A program made the position numbers and the translations under genes. Positions 32,539 to 41,735 of a DNA stretch of 64,000 nt are shown in pieces (the stretch's first letter is position 1; the number at the start of each line of letters is the position of its first letter). Under the pieces are notes generated by a model. That model ran no database searches. It was not told the DNA's origin and saw nothing but the letters and a program-made list of their open reading frames with translations. The DNA comes from Armatimonadota bacterium (lineage in GTDB: Bacteria; Armatimonadota; Fimbriimonadia; Fimbriimonadales; Fimbriimonadaceae), in assembly GCA_016223145.1 (NCBI GenBank), contig JACRPN010000014.1:124001-188000 (forward strand), given 5' to 3'.

Positions 32539-32911
32539 TGTACGTTGATGGCCCCTTGCCGTTCGGCAGGCGGTTTCCTTAAGGTACGACGATCCCGGGA
32601 GTCGGAGCGGTGCGATGCCGCCTCGAAGTTGTCCGCGGGGCCCTCCATTCCTCACTCCTGTTGGCAATGGGGGGCGGGTGAAGGGCGAGGGAGAAGGCGG
32701 TACGGGTTGGGCGATGGGTGATGGGGAGCCGCTTGAGCATCGGGAAGTGCGGAACATGCCGGCCCCCTCGCCTGGTCCTGGTAGGCGCGAGATCCTCGAT
32801 TCGCTAAGTCTCTCCGACCCCTTCGGCAAGCTCTGCGCAGGCTTCTCCTTCAAAGGGAAGGGTAGTCCCCTGTTCCCCCGTCGCCCCTTGCATTTTGTAC
32901 CGCTGTCGTCT
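32539..32911. repeat. Gap with a diverged family B element
   Basis: A 373-base gap without a credible gene. Around 32790-32860, on the reverse strand, lies GGTCGGAGAGACTTAGCGAA, a diverged match to family B (GGTCGGTGAGCGAAGCGAA). A G-rich low-complexity stretch covers about 32660-32740. The promoter of the ydbS-ydbT operon must lie at the left end. Confidence 0.55.
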
Positions 32912-33943
32912 TTACCCCACGTGTAGGAAGCTCTTGAGGTCGGCTTCGCCCACTTCGGGGTCGCCGGGTGAAACGTTGTTCAGTTTGCCTTGTTTCATCC
33001 ATTCGATCAGCAGGTCCACCTGGCTGAAGAGGTGGTCGAACGAGTCCACATAGAACAGCAGCGGCTGGTAATGGTCGATCTCGAAGTACTGATTGACCAC
33101 CCATTCGAGTTGAAAGGGGTACCTCTGGACGTCGGGCGAATCGATGGAATGGGCGATCTCGCCGTAGCTGCTAAGCAGGCCGCTTCCGTAGACGCAGAGT
33201 GGAGGGGGCGACAGGTTTTCAGGTGATGGGTTTTCAGGTCGTTCCTGAGAACCTGACAACCTGATCACCTGATCACCTGACGACCCTTCCTCCCTCTTCA
33301 TCAACCCAAACTCAATGCTGAACCAAAAGAACCGCGCCATCGCCTTGACCATGCTGGTCAGCACCCGCACCTTCTCGGCGTCGTCCTTGATGCCGGAGGC
33401 GATCTCAGCCGCCTGGTGGGCGGCGTCTCCAAAGCGAACCAGAGTGTCGGCAAACGCCTTGTCTGTGTGCATCGGCACATGCCCCGAAATGTCGTGAAAA
33501 ATGTCCGGCTCAGGCAGGTAATCGAGCCTATCGGACCGGCGAATGGTGATCGTGGTGGGGAACTCCCGTTGCCTGAGGCAATCGAAAAAAGGAAAAGCGG
33601 GCACATAGCCGCTGACCGCCTTGGCCCGAAAGCCCGTGAGCTGGCACAGGAACCTGTTGACGTCTTCGAGCCTGGGAACCCGCTCTGGGTCCAGGCAGAG
33701 GCTCTCGATGCCCTTCAGAAAGTGCGGATTGGCGTACTTGTGCCAGCGGTCCTGCATCCTTGCATAGAGGAGCTTCCAGGCTTGGTGGTTTTCCTCTGAA
33801 TAGAGGTCATAGGGCTGTTCGATGTAGAGCTGCCCGTTCGCCTGGGCCTGCTCGATGAAGGGCGCGAAGGTCGTCGTGAGCCCCGTGCGAAACCGATCGT
33901 CGTTGGGATGGGATGATTGTTCCGCTGGTGTTGCTTGCGCCAC
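32912..33943 (-). CDS. phhA: Phenylalanine 4-monooxygenase with repeat-encoded insert
   Basis: 343 residues. This pterin-dependent iron enzyme converts phenylalanine to tyrosine. The iron ligands are visible in HDISGHVPMHTD (two His, about residue 151) and FFWFSIEFGLM (Glu, about 210). VYGSGLLSSYGE follows, as in the family. Between GLMKREE and CVYGSG an insert of about 30 residues (about 216-246; GSSGDQVIRLSG, PENPSPENLSP) is encoded by an octamer array and does not belong to the family. GTG 33943 is the best start, with GAGGAGG seven to eight bases upstream. Confidence 0.93.
   Translation of the reverse strand: MAQATPAEQSSHPNDDRFRTGLTTTFAPFIEQAQANGQLYIEQPYDLYSEENHQAWKLLYARMQDRWHKYANPHFLKGIESLCLDPERVPRLEDVNRFLCQLTGFRAKAVSGYVPAFPFFDCLRQREFPTTITIRRSDRLDYLPEPDIFHDISGHVPMHTDKAFADTLVRFGDAAHQAAEIASGIKDDAEKVRVLTSMVKAMARFFWFSIEFGLMKREEGSSGDQVIRLSGSQERPENPSPENLSPPPLCVYGSGLLSSYGEIAHSIDSPDVQRYPFQLEWVVNQYFEIDHYQPLLFYVDSFDHLFSQVDLLIEWMKQGKLNNVSPGDPEVGEADLKSFLHVG
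33204..33296. repeat. Octamer array (AACCTGAT-like) in phhA, both orientations
   Basis: The right half (33246-33284) has units GAACCTGA, CAACCTGA, TCACCTGA, TCACCTGA. The left half contains the complement (CAGGTTTTCAGG), so the two halves can pair as an imperfect hairpin. The block stays in frame with the hydroxylase. Confidence 0.8.
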
Positions 33944-33974
33944 GCTGGTCCTCCTCGACCTCTGAGCCACTCGA

Positions 33975-34832
33975 CTATGTACCCGACGCCCGGGCGTTTT
34001 CGGCCCCAAACGAAATGGCTTTCTTGCCAATCAGCACGCGGATCGCGCTTTTGTCGGAGGGGATCCGCTTGATTGCGCTCAGCGCCTTGCCGATCTCGGC
34101 GAGCTGCTCCTGCGCGCGAAGCACCTCCGGGGCGTCGTCCAGGTACTTGATGAGCAGCTTGCGGACGCGGGCCTCGTAGTCGAGCTTTGCATCCCGGAGC
34201 ATCCTCTCAACCCGGAACTGGCGTTCGGAATAGGGGCCGGTCCAGCGATCGGTGGCCTGGGCAGAACCGAGCTTGAGAAGCTCGCTTTCGACCTGTTTGG
34301 CGCGGTCCGGTGGGATGGCCAGCAGCATCTCCCTGGCGTCGCCGAGCCATCCCGTTTCCGAGGTCGCCTGGGATTGGACGCCTGCGCCCGCCGATTTGGC
34401 GAGGTCGGCGACCTGATGGCCGATGGAATCGATGTCTGCCTCCGGCACGATAACCGTGATCTCGGTGAAGGTCACCTCTTTGGCAGCTTCTTGAGCAGCG
34501 GGGTCCTTTACGACCACGGGGGAAACCGGAGGTACGCCGGGCCCGGAGATGGAGCCCTGCAGAGGGTCGGGCCGCCAACTGATGCCAGGAAGGTCCGGTC
34601 CCATGTGGGTTGGGCTGGCGGGGTCGTGGGCGTTCAGAGCGACGCTATCGGGCGCGGTTTCGTGGGGAGGCGTCTGGTCTTCCGAGGATCCGGCGCCAGG
34701 GGGCTGCAAGGGAGCCCCAACCTTTGGCTTGGGTCCGGCAGGCGGAATGGAGTATTGGGAGTCGCTCCACAGGAACACCTTGGCGAACCCGATGCCAAGG
34801 GCGAGCCCGCCGATGATCCACAGAAAGGACAT
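33975..34832 (-). CDS. Membrane-anchored protein resembling DUF4349
   Basis: 285 residues: an N-terminal membrane anchor (MSFLWIIGGLALGIGFAKVF), a Pro-rich linker (about 28-110), then an alpha/beta region (EVTFTEITVIVPEADIDSIG) and a helical, probably coiled-coil stretch (RVERMLRDAKLDYEARVRKLLIKY). The order of a beta-region with a periodic helix resembles DUF4349 proteins. Function unknown. GTG 34901 is an alternative start. It lies 31 bases upstream of phhA, so the two may share a transcript. Confidence 0.7.
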   Translation of the reverse strand: MSFLWIIGGLALGIGFAKVFLWSDSQYSIPPAGPKPKVGAPLQPPGAGSSEDQTPPHETAPDSVALNAHDPASPTHMGPDLPGISWRPDPLQGSISGPGVPPVSPVVVKDPAAQEAAKEVTFTEITVIVPEADIDSIGHQVADLAKSAGAGVQSQATSETGWLGDAREMLLAIPPDRAKQVESELLKLGSAQATDRWTGPYSERQFRVERMLRDAKLDYEARVRKLLIKYLDDAPEVLRAQEQLAEIGKALSAIKRIPSDKSAIRVLIGKKAISFGAENARASGT

Positions 34833-34928
34833 TGCTCCGCGCGATCCAGGCGTTTCAGGCTGCAAGACTTCCTCCAATGGGGCCGCCAACAGGGCGCCCA
34901 CTCCTACATACGGCCAAAAAGCAAGTTA

Positions 34929-35003
34929 TGGAGCCTTCGACGAGATTCGAACTCGTGACCTTCCCCTTACCAAGGGGATGCTCTACCCCTGAGCTACGAA
35001 GGC
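34929..35003 (-). tRNA. tRNA-Thr (GGT), CCA encoded
   Basis: A 75-base cloverleaf on the minus strand: 7-base acceptor GCCTTCG/CGAAGGC, D arm GCTC...GAGC, anticodon stem TCCCC/GGGGA with loop TTGGTAA (anticodon GGT), T arm ACGAG-TTCGAAT-CTCGT and an encoded TCCA end. Confidence 0.97.
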
Positions 35004-35006
35004 GTC

Positions 35007-35092
35007 TGGTGGCGGGTGAAGGATTCGAACCTTCGAAGGCATTCGCCGACAGATTTACAGTCTGTTCCCATTGGCCACTCGGGCAACCCGCC
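35007..35092 (-). tRNA. tRNA-Tyr (GTA), CCA encoded
   Basis: An 86-base class II cloverleaf with acceptor GGCGGGT/ACCCGCC, anticodon stem ACAGA/TCTGT with anticodon GTA, a long variable arm and a T arm with TTCGAAT. It ends ACCA. Only 3 bases separate it from tRNA-Thr, so the two are co-transcribed, Tyr first. Confidence 0.97.
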
Positions 35093-35606
35093 GTGAGGGA
35101 GATTTATACCTCATTGGGATGTTCGGCTGCGGGAGCGCGGGGGACTAGGGATGAGGGGGGCGTGAGGGTGAGTGAGGGTGAGTGAGGGTGAGTGAAGACA
35201 GGACGCGTTGATACAGTGGGGGGTGAGACGATGGGTCGGTGAGGTCCCGTAGGGCAAATGCTCAGTCTGCCTGCTTTCGGCGCTGCTTGGAATCCCGGGT
35301 GAAGAGGTGGGAGGATGAGAAGTTGAGTCGGTGAGGGGGTGACGACTTGGGCTTACAAATCACAGATTTCAGATTTCAGACTTCGAGATCCAGATCCCAA
35401 AGCCCGAAATCCTGTTGTCACTCATTAGGTCCTAGACCTCGAACCTCAAACCCCACACCTCGGACCTTGGCCCCCAGACCTCAGACCTCAGACCTCAGAC
35501 CCCAGACCCCAGACCTCAGACCTCAGACCTCAGACCTCAGACCTCAGACCTCGGACCTCAGACCTCAGACCTCAGACCTCGGACCTCAGACCCTAGACCC
35601 CAGACC
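35093..35606. repeat. Low-complexity tandem arrays with 10-, 7- and 7-base units
   Basis: A 514-base gap. At 35148-35200 a 10-base unit (GTGAGTGAGG) repeats. At 35355-35395 there is an AGATTTC heptamer array (AATCTGA on the other strand, as in purB). At 35440-35612 some twenty copies of a CCTCAGA heptamer run up to the stop codon of the next gene. The same CCTCAGA unit recurs at 57605-57662. The tRNA promoter must lie just right of 35092. No gene seen. Confidence 0.85.
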
Positions 35607-36335
35607 TCAGGGATAATCGCCCGTCGGGATTTCCTTGACCACGATCTGCGGTGTTTGTGCGCCTGCGCCGCCCTCGACGCCCATCACGTACACCAGATAC
35701 ATCTTTCCCGTGCCGAACGCGAAGCTAACAAGCGACACAAACACATCGTCCGAACCGGCGCGCCGGGCGTCGAAGCTGTGGGTTCCTGAGTCGATCGTCA
35801 GCACGCTGCTTGCGCCGAACTCGATGTTGGCCGCCTTGTATTGGGGGTTCTGCCCAGGGGATTGGAAGTCGATGTTGGGGGTCAGAAATCCCGTCGCGCG
35901 GCTAAACCCGTGGAAGATTACGAGCCTCGACTTGTTGCCCTGGATCGTGTGTCGGTCCACTTCGGTGGCCGTCAGCCGAAGACGCTTCTCAAACTCCGTA
36001 CCGAACGTCACGAGCCCGAGCGCCGAGATGACATAGTGCTTGTTGCGGGCAAAGGTCTGAAGGATCGCGTCGTAATCGGTGGTTGTGCCCGTCGCGTTGG
36101 CGATGAGGTCCCTGGCGACGGGATCGGTTGCCATAAAGTCCGTTCCAGCCGCCGAAGCGACCGCGTTGCCGGAGAGCACGCTGTCGATGTAGAAGTCGAT
36201 CCCGGCGTTATCGGGGCCTGCATTGAAAAACATCACTTGGGGCTTTGGTAGCGCGGTCGTGCCGCCCCCGCCGCCACAGCCGGACAGCGCGAGCGCGGCC
36301 ACACATCCCAACAACATTCCAGTGATTCGAAGCAT
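35607..36335 (-). CDS. Lipoprotein, DUF4397-like
   Basis: 242 residues with a lipoprotein signal (MLLGCVAALALSGCGGGGG). The sequence MFFNAGPDNAGIDFYIDSV resembles DUF4397 repeats (hASPDAPxVDVYVDG), which form beta-sandwiches at the cell surface. A second half (LVIFHGFSRATGFLTPNIDF) may be a further copy. Function unknown. ATG 36335 has GGAG six bases upstream. The stop codon abuts the heptamer array. Confidence 0.75.
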   Translation of the reverse strand: MLRITGMLLGCVAALALSGCGGGGGTTALPKPQVMFFNAGPDNAGIDFYIDSVLSGNAVASAAGTDFMATDPVARDLIANATGTTTDYDAILQTFARNKHYVISALGLVTFGTEFEKRLRLTATEVDRHTIQGNKSRLVIFHGFSRATGFLTPNIDFQSPGQNPQYKAANIEFGASSVLTIDSGTHSFDARRAGSDDVFVSLVSFAFGTGKMYLVYVMGVEGGAGAQTPQIVVKEIPTGDYP

Positions 36336-36384
36336 CCTAAACTCCAAGGTTCAAGCTTACCTGCTCTCGCCGAGTTCGTCGAAC

Positions 36385-36669
36385 CTAAGCATCGGCTCGT
36401 CGGAACTCCTCGATAAGCGGCGCGCGCAATGACTCGTAGCACAGAGGACAGCCCACCAAGCCGCTTACGGCAACTTGGGAGGCCGTCCACCCGCAATAAG
36501 GGCACACGTCGCCGCTATGCCTTGGACGGCTGAAGTGGCCTAAAAGGCTCGCTGAGGACCTGCTCAGCGCATGTTGACGGGTACAAAGCTCGCAAAGATC
36601 GGTGGTCTGTCCCCCGAGCGTGGCCCGTCGTGTAGCCGGTTGCCCGCAGAGCGAGCACTTGGGCTTCAA
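36385..36669 (-). CDS. McsA-like double zinc-finger protein
   Basis: About 94 residues with four CxxC pairs: CSLCG, CELCT, CPYCG and CPLCY. The second block, CPYCGWTASQVAVSGLVGCP, matches the McsA/CtsR-partner pattern (CPxCG-x8-GxxGCxxCY). McsA activates the McsB arginine kinase in Firmicutes, but no mcsB or ctsR is nearby. The best start is TTG 36669, which overlaps the ilvE stop (TTGA) and implies translational coupling. The longer open frame lies inside ilvE. Confidence 0.7.
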   Translation of the reverse strand: MKPKCSLCGQPATRRATLGGQTTDLCELCTRQHALSRSSASLLGHFSRPRHSGDVCPYCGWTASQVAVSGLVGCPLCYESLRAPLIEEFRRADA

Positions 36670-37538
36670 AACGGCGTGCCTGACCCGAGCGCGGCCTTGA
36701 AGCGCCGCATGAGCTCGATGGTCACTTCTCCCGGTTTGCCGCACCCGATCGGCGTGCCGTCGAGCGAATTGATCGGCATGATTTCGGTCGCGGTGCCCGT
36801 GAAGAACGCCTCATCGGCCTCAAAAACATCATAGGGCGTGATCATTTCCTCGCTGACGGGAATTCCGGCCTCTTTGGCAAACTCGATCACGGAGTCGCGC
36901 GTGATACCCTTCAGAATGCCCGAAGACGGGTGCGGGGTTCTCAGGCGGCCTTGGGTGACGATGAACAGGTTGTTTCCGGTGCCCTCCGCCACATAGCCCT
37001 CGTGGTTCAGCATCATGCCGTCGCCTGCGCCGATGCGGTTGGCGTACTGTTTGGCGAGGATGTTGGAGGCGTAACGCCCGATGCACTTGACCCTGGGGTC
37101 CAAAGAGTCTGCGGGGATCACGCGTATTGGCGACGTCATGACGGTGATGCCCTTATCGAACAGCTCGGGCGGATAGAGGCTGAGCGTGTTGATCATCACC
37201 ATCACGTTGGCTTTCTGCTCGATGTGCTTGGGGTCGAGGCCGAGCCCCGTGCCGCGCGTCACGTTGAGCCGGATGTAGCCGTCGGGAAGGTCGGCTTGCT
37301 TGCAGACGTCGAGCACGATCTCGCGAAGCTGGACCTTGGGATACGGCATGTTGAAGCCCATGTAGGCAATGCCGTGGTACAGGCGGTCAAGGTGCTCGTC
37401 GAACTTGAAGATCTTGCGGCTGTAGAACCGAATCCCTTCAAAGAGGCCGTCGCCATAAAGGTGGGCGTGGTCCGCCGCGCTGACTGTGGCGGATTCAAGG
37501 GGCGAGACGGTGCCATTGAGCCAGACGATTTTCGGCAT
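36666..37538 (-). CDS. ilvE: Branched-chain amino acid aminotransferase
   Basis: A 290-residue class IV PLP aminotransferase that interconverts Leu, Ile and Val with their 2-oxo acids. It has the N-terminal WLNGTVSPLESATVSAADHAHLYGDGLFEGIR block, a PLP-lysine region (DPRVKCIGRYASNILAK) and EGTGNNLFIV plus a FFTGTATEI phosphate-binding loop. Length is normal. The McsA-like gene follows with a 4-base overlap. Confidence 0.94.
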   Translation of the reverse strand: MPKIVWLNGTVSPLESATVSAADHAHLYGDGLFEGIRFYSRKIFKFDEHLDRLYHGIAYMGFNMPYPKVQLREIVLDVCKQADLPDGYIRLNVTRGTGLGLDPKHIEQKANVMVMINTLSLYPPELFDKGITVMTSPIRVIPADSLDPRVKCIGRYASNILAKQYANRIGAGDGMMLNHEGYVAEGTGNNLFIVTQGRLRTPHPSSGILKGITRDSVIEFAKEAGIPVSEEMITPYDVFEADEAFFTGTATEIMPINSLDGTPIGCGKPGEVTIELMRRFKAALGSGTPF

Positions 37539-37568
37539 GATTGGATATTACCGGTACTATTTCGGCAA

Positions 37569-38690
37569 ATGCTCCCAATCCTGTTCGCCGGTTTGATCCT
37601 TGGAATGCCCTCCAAACAGGAGGCAAGCGTCGTAGACATCGCGCCCTCGATTGCCAGGGCAAAGGAGCCCCAAGGCGCGTTTCTCGCGGACGGGAGGCTT
37701 GCTGTGACGTTCGCCAGCCCGGAGGGGCTCTGGTTCACCGTTCAGTCTGCTGGGAAGTCCGGATTCGATTCCCCTGTGCTCATCAAGAAGGAGTCGAGGA
37801 TGATGGCTGGGATGCGGCGCGGGCCCCGGATCGCAACGGCCGGCAAGGACCTCGTGATCACTGCGACCTTTCCCAACCCGGCGGGCGGCGAGGACCTCTG
37901 TGCCTTCCGAAGCGCCGACCAAGGGAAGACATGGCAAGGGCCGTTTCGCGTGAACGACGTGCCAGGCTGCACGCCCGAAGGATTGCATGGGATGTCCAGC
38001 CTCTCTGGTGGCAGGGTTGCCTGTGTCTGGCTAGACAACCGCAACAAGACGACCGAGCTCTACTATTCCGAGTCTGCGAACGCCGGCAGGACTTGGAGCA
38101 AGAACCGCTTGCTTTACGCCTCACCTGATGGGACCATCTGCGAGTGCTGCCACCCCTCGATTTCGGCGAGCGGAGACGGTGCGCTGGCCATGTTCCGCAA
38201 CTGGCTCGGCGGCAACCGGGACATGTACGCGCTCGAGGTGCCGCGATCTCCTGCGGGCCCAGTCAAAGCAAGCAAGCTTGGAGTTGGTTCGTGGCCCCTT
38301 AAAGCCTGCCCCATGGACGGAGGGGCTATCGCCCGGGTCGGAGCCAGGCAGGTCTCTATCTGGAGGCGTGAGGGGACCGTGTACTTGGCCGGATCGGGAG
38401 CTTCTGAAGTCACGCTAGGTCCCGGTTTCCAGCCCTGGATCGCCTCACACGAAGGTGTGGCCTGGGCGGTGTGGATCGAGCGCCGCAATGGGCCGCTGTT
38501 TCTGCAAGGGATTTCGGCGCAAGGGCACCCGTTGGGCATAAGGCGGCACCTTGCCAACTCGGCGGACGACCCGATGGCCGTGGTGTCGCCCAAAGGAAGG
38601 CTCGCCGTGCTGTGGAACGAGGCCACGGGCCCTAAGGCCGTGATTCACGACGCCAAGAGCCAGAGCACGATGCGGACCCCGCAACCGTAG
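37569..38690 (+). CDS. Exported Asp-box (sialidase-like) propeller protein
   Basis: 373 residues beginning with a short hydrophobic signal ([14 protein letters not shown]). Two clear Asp-box motifs, [11 protein letters not shown] and [11 protein letters not shown], mark sialidase/BNR-type beta-propellers. Sialidase active-site arginines are not evident, so catalysis is doubtful. A cysteine pair (CECCHPS) is notable. The thioredoxin-fold gene starts 8 bases later, so the two form an operon. The frame is open far upstream within ilvE but only from ATG 37569 does it look like protein. Confidence 0.78.
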   Translation: MLPILFAGLILGMPSKQEASVVDIAPSIARAKEPQGAFLADGRLAVTFASPEGLWFTVQSAGKSGFDSPVLIKKESRMMAGMRRGPRIATAGKDLVITATFPNPAGGEDLCAFRSADQGKTWQGPFRVNDVPGCTPEGLHGMSSLSGGRVACVWLDNRNKTTELYYSESANAGRTWSKNRLLYASPDGTICECCHPSISASGDGALAMFRNWLGGNRDMYALEVPRSPAGPVKASKLGVGSWPLKACPMDGGAIARVGARQVSIWRREGTVYLAGSGASEVTLGPGFQPWIASHEGVAWAVWIERRNGPLFLQGISAQGHPLGIRRHLANSADDPMAVVSPKGRLAVLWNEATGPKAVIHDAKSQSTMRTPQP

Positions 38691-38698
38691 AAATAGAT

Positions 38699-39295
38699 AT
38701 GGAGAACACGTTTACGCTCAAGATCGGCGCTTCAGCTCCAGATTTCTCGCTCCCGGCGACTGATGGCCGCACTTACAGTCTTGGAGATTTTGCGGGCGCC
38801 GCAGTGCTTGTCGTGTTTTTCACGTGCAACCACTGCCCTTACGTTCTTGGAAGTGACGAAGACACGAGGCGGATCGCAGAGAAATATGGGGTGAGCGGTG
38901 TGCGGTTTGTGGCGATCAACTCCAACAGCAGGAACACCTATGCCCAGGACAGCTTTGAGGGCATGGTGGAGCGGATGAGAGAACAGGACTTCCCGTGGCC
39001 GTACCTTCGCGACGAGTCACAAGATGTCGCGCGCCGCTACGGCGCCCTTCGAACGCCCCACTTCTTTGTGTTCGACGATTCGCGGAAGCTGGTCTACACG
39101 GGAAGAGCCATCGACAACCCACGGGACCACACGCAGGCGACGGTTCACGACTTGGAGCGGGCGCTCGACCAGTTGCTGGAAGCGAAACCCATATCGGTTC
39201 CGTTGACGAACCCGATCGGATGTAACGTGAAGTGGGACGGCAAAGAGGCGCATTGGATGCCGGCAGAGGCCTGCGATCTAGTGGAAGTCCGGTAG
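38699..39295 (+). CDS. Thioredoxin-fold peroxiredoxin/TlpA-like protein
   Basis: 198 residues. It starts [20 protein letters not shown] like AhpC/TSA and ResA proteins and has [14 protein letters not shown]: a CxxC pair within the family variant CNHCPYV. Further motifs are [23 protein letters not shown] with the cis-Pro loop. The protein has no signal peptide. It probably reduces disulfides or peroxides in the cytoplasm. The tail ([18 protein letters not shown]) is typical of this CNHCPYV subgroup. Confidence 0.85.
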   Translation: MENTFTLKIGASAPDFSLPATDGRTYSLGDFAGAAVLVVFFTCNHCPYVLGSDEDTRRIAEKYGVSGVRFVAINSNSRNTYAQDSFEGMVERMREQDFPWPYLRDESQDVARRYGALRTPHFFVFDDSRKLVYTGRAIDNPRDHTQATVHDLERALDQLLEAKPISVPLTNPIGCNVKWDGKEAHWMPAEACDLVEVR

Positions 39296-39357
39296 CGGCC
39301 TGTCTCCACCCCTCCCGACTTCGTTCCCCTCGCATTGCCCGGCGAGATCTGCGACAA

Positions 39358-39419
39358 TCCCCTCCTTCCCAACAAGCCGGGACTCGGAAGCGTTTACGAA
39401 CCAAAACGAGGAGGGGGCT
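39358..39419. repeat. Family A repeat, third copy
   Basis: Bases 39395-39419 are identical over 25 positions to 2041-2065 (loop plus right arm, AAAACGAGGAGGGGGCT). The left arm (CCCCTCCTT at 39359-39367) is degenerate. It lies in the 283-base gap before a PEP-CTERM gene; the rest of that gap must hold the promoter. Confidence 0.85.
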
Positions 39420-39578
39420 CAGTTGTCACTGCGAGCAGGTGGAAGTCTGCGAATTGATGGTGAGGTACTTAGGTACCTGTTAATTTTACCTGGTTCTCTT
39501 GGGATTAGTCACAGGCCGCGCCGCATCAGTCAATCCTCTGATGAGCGTGCAAGTTTGTACGCGAAAAGGAGTATTGAT

Positions 39579-40220
39579 ATGTTCAAGCGATCTTTGCTGA
39601 CGATGGCTGTCAGCACTCTGGCGCTGGCTAGCTACGCTGCAGTTATCAGGGCGCCAACGGGAGTCCACACGAACACGTTGGGCGAACCGTACAGCCCGCT
39701 TTCCTACACTTTCGATCAGAGCGGCCTCTCACTGGGATATACCCCGGGTGTTACCGACTTTGACGCCTACATGGGAATGTCACCGGTCCACACCTATGTC
39801 TTTGCAGGATACGAGTGGTTTGGACCGATGGGAACCTACCCGGGCCTCATCGTCTATGATCTTGGCGCATCCTATCTGGTGGATCGCGTGGCACTCTGGA
39901 ACGAGGAATCCGGCGGTATTGCCGAACTTGGATTGTTCACTGCCAACCTGTTCGATCTGTCGGACTCGATGGCAGGCGGCGTTCATTATCCGACCGACCA
40001 CACGACAGCTTCCTCAACATACGGAGCAGACGTGTTCACGCTGGCGGGCGGAGCACGCATGGCGCGCTACATCGGCTTCGAGATGTCCGGGCCAAACTTG
40101 CCGGCGGAGTTTGATTCGCTCTCGATCGGCGAAGTTGCCGTCTCGGTCGTTCCCGAGCCGGCAAGCATGGCCTTCCTGGCCATTGGCGTTGCTGGGCTTG
40201 CGCTTCGAAAGCGGCGATAA
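39579..40220 (+). CDS. PEP-CTERM surface protein
   Basis: 213 residues with a signal peptide (MFKRSLLTMAVSTLALASYA) and a C-terminal PEP-CTERM sorting signal: VPEPASMAFLAIGVAGLALR followed by KRR. Exosortase cleaves such signals on export to the surface. The body is rich in Gly, Tyr and Thr with beta-strand character and no recognisable domain. ATG 39579 has AAAAGGA eight bases upstream. A strong terminator follows. Confidence 0.9.
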   Translation: MFKRSLLTMAVSTLALASYAAVIRAPTGVHTNTLGEPYSPLSYTFDQSGLSLGYTPGVTDFDAYMGMSPVHTYVFAGYEWFGPMGTYPGLIVYDLGASYLVDRVALWNEESGGIAELGLFTANLFDLSDSMAGGVHYPTDHTTASSTYGADVFTLAGGARMARYIGFEMSGPNLPAEFDSLSIGEVAVSVVPEPASMAFLAIGVAGLALRKRR

Positions 40221-40240
40221 GCAGCTGATTGTCGTCATCG

Positions 40241-40276
40241 GGCGGTCCTTCACCCACTCGTGAAGGACCGCCTTTT
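40241..40276. terminator. Rho-independent terminator, convergent
   Basis: A perfect 13-base stem (GGCGGTCCTTCAC / GTGAAGGACCGCC) with a 6-base loop, followed by TTTT. It ends the PEP-CTERM transcript and sits 12 bases before the stop of the convergent oxidoreductase. Confidence 0.92.
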
Positions 40277-40287
40277 GGTTCGCGGAT

Positions 40288-41646
40288 TTACAGGCTCCAA
40301 CCCTCTCGATAGGCGGGCCTGATCAGGCTGTCGAACTCCTTGGTGCCCTTGACCTGCAATCGCCGGGCGTCCCACTCCAACCTCGGCCCATCGGCCCACA
40401 CGGCCAGGTTGCCCAGCACCACCATCTCGGTCAGCGGACCGGAGTATTCGGGCATGTTGGAGCGCGCGGGCTTTCCGCCTTTGATCGCTTCCACCCACTC
40501 CTGGAAGTGCCCGGGCGAATGCTCGAACTCCATCGGCGGAACGGGGTCGCCGCTCCCGAGTTTCGCATTGAAACCGTACTCACTTTCGGTGTAGAGGATC
40601 CCCTTTTCGCAAACGAAGATCGAGCCGTTGGGCGTGTACTTCCAACTCGGGACGAGGTCGGGCGAGGGGCGCTTGCCACCGTCGTACCAGTAGAGCTTGA
40701 GCGGGGCGCGGCCCCTAAGCTCGGAGAATTCATAGGTCACGATGGACCAGTTAGGGAAGCTCTCCCGGTTGTTGCCGGAGGTCTGCGCCTGGATGGCGAT
40801 CGGGTCGCGAAGGTCGAGCGCCATGTACGGCAGGTTCATCTGGTGGCAGCCGATATCGCCGAGAGCGCCCGAACCGAAGTCCCACCAGCCTCGCCAGGCG
40901 AAGGGGTGGTAGCCGTTGGCATAGTCGCGGAACGGCGCCGGGCCCAGCCAAACCTCCCAATCCACGTTCCTTGGAATTGACTTCCGCTCAGGTCGAGGGA
41001 CGCCTTGGGGCCACCAACCGCCACACCGATCGGTCCAGCAGTGGACCTCCTTCACCGCGCCAAGCCCGCCCGACTTCAGGAACGCTGCGGCATTGCGAAG
41101 GTCGTCTCGCGCGGTGCCCTGGTTGCCCATTTGAGTGGCAACCTTGTGTTGCCGCGCCAATTGGGCCAGCCTCCGGGCTTCATAGACGGTTCGGGTCAGA
41201 GGCTTCTGGCAAAAGACGTGCTTGCCCATTCGCATGGCCATGGCTGAGGCCGCGGCGTGGTTATGGTCCGGGGTGCTGACGGTCACCGCGTCGATGTCTT
41301 TTCCCATCCGGTCCAGCATCATTCGGTAGTCCGCGAAAGCGGTGGCGCCGGGGTACTTCTTGACGCCGTCCGACCGGGTGTTGGAGTCCACTTCGGCGAA
41401 AGCCACGAGTACGCCGGCGTTGGCCGCATCGGCGGTGTCGCTGCTGCCCTTGCCGCCAATGCCAATGGCCGCGAAGCGGATCTTGTCGCCTTTGGGGATG
41501 CCTTGCGGCAGGATGAGAGGGGCCTCGAAGCCCTCGGCAGATGTCGACGACGAGGCACTGGAAGTTTTCGGGAGGGCGATGGCGCCCGCGATAGCCGCTG
41601 CAGAGGTGGTCTTGAGGACGTCGCGGCGTGAAGGTTTGTGTGACAT
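40288..41646 (-). CDS. Gfo/Idh/MocA-family oxidoreductase, twin-arginine exported
   Basis: 452 residues with a twin-arginine signal (SRRDVLKTTSAAAIAGAIAL). The Rossmann motif is AIGIGGKGSSD, followed by VSTPDHNHAAASAMAMRMGK, the EKP-type motif as CQKPLTRTVYEARRLA, and the C-terminal alpha/beta domain. Exported members are common in Planctomycetes and relatives and often act on sugars; the substrate is unknown. The family's catalytic Lys is present in CQKP. Confidence 0.93.
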   Translation of the reverse strand: MSHKPSRRDVLKTTSAAAIAGAIALPKTSSASSSTSAEGFEAPLILPQGIPKGDKIRFAAIGIGGKGSSDTADAANAGVLVAFAEVDSNTRSDGVKKYPGATAFADYRMMLDRMGKDIDAVTVSTPDHNHAAASAMAMRMGKHVFCQKPLTRTVYEARRLAQLARQHKVATQMGNQGTARDDLRNAAAFLKSGGLGAVKEVHCWTDRCGGWWPQGVPRPERKSIPRNVDWEVWLGPAPFRDYANGYHPFAWRGWWDFGSGALGDIGCHQMNLPYMALDLRDPIAIQAQTSGNNRESFPNWSIVTYEFSELRGRAPLKLYWYDGGKRPSPDLVPSWKYTPNGSIFVCEKGILYTESEYGFNAKLGSGDPVPPMEFEHSPGHFQEWVEAIKGGKPARSNMPEYSGPLTEMVVLGNLAVWADGPRLEWDARRLQVKGTKEFDSLIRPAYREGWSL

Positions 41647-41735
41647 GGCTAATCTCGGTAGGGAGGGCTCGCGGAACGCTGAAAGTGGAGTCCTCCGCTA
41701 AGTCAGGGAGTTCGACAACGAGATGTCAGAGTCCT

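Noticed and set aside
35355-35612. Possible CRISPR array
   Set aside because: Units of 7 bases stand directly side by side; there are no 25-40-base repeats with unique spacers and no cas genes.
35347-35616. 89-codon ORF in the heptamer region
   Set aside because: Its translation is only repeats of TSDLRPQ; it reflects tandem DNA, not a gene.
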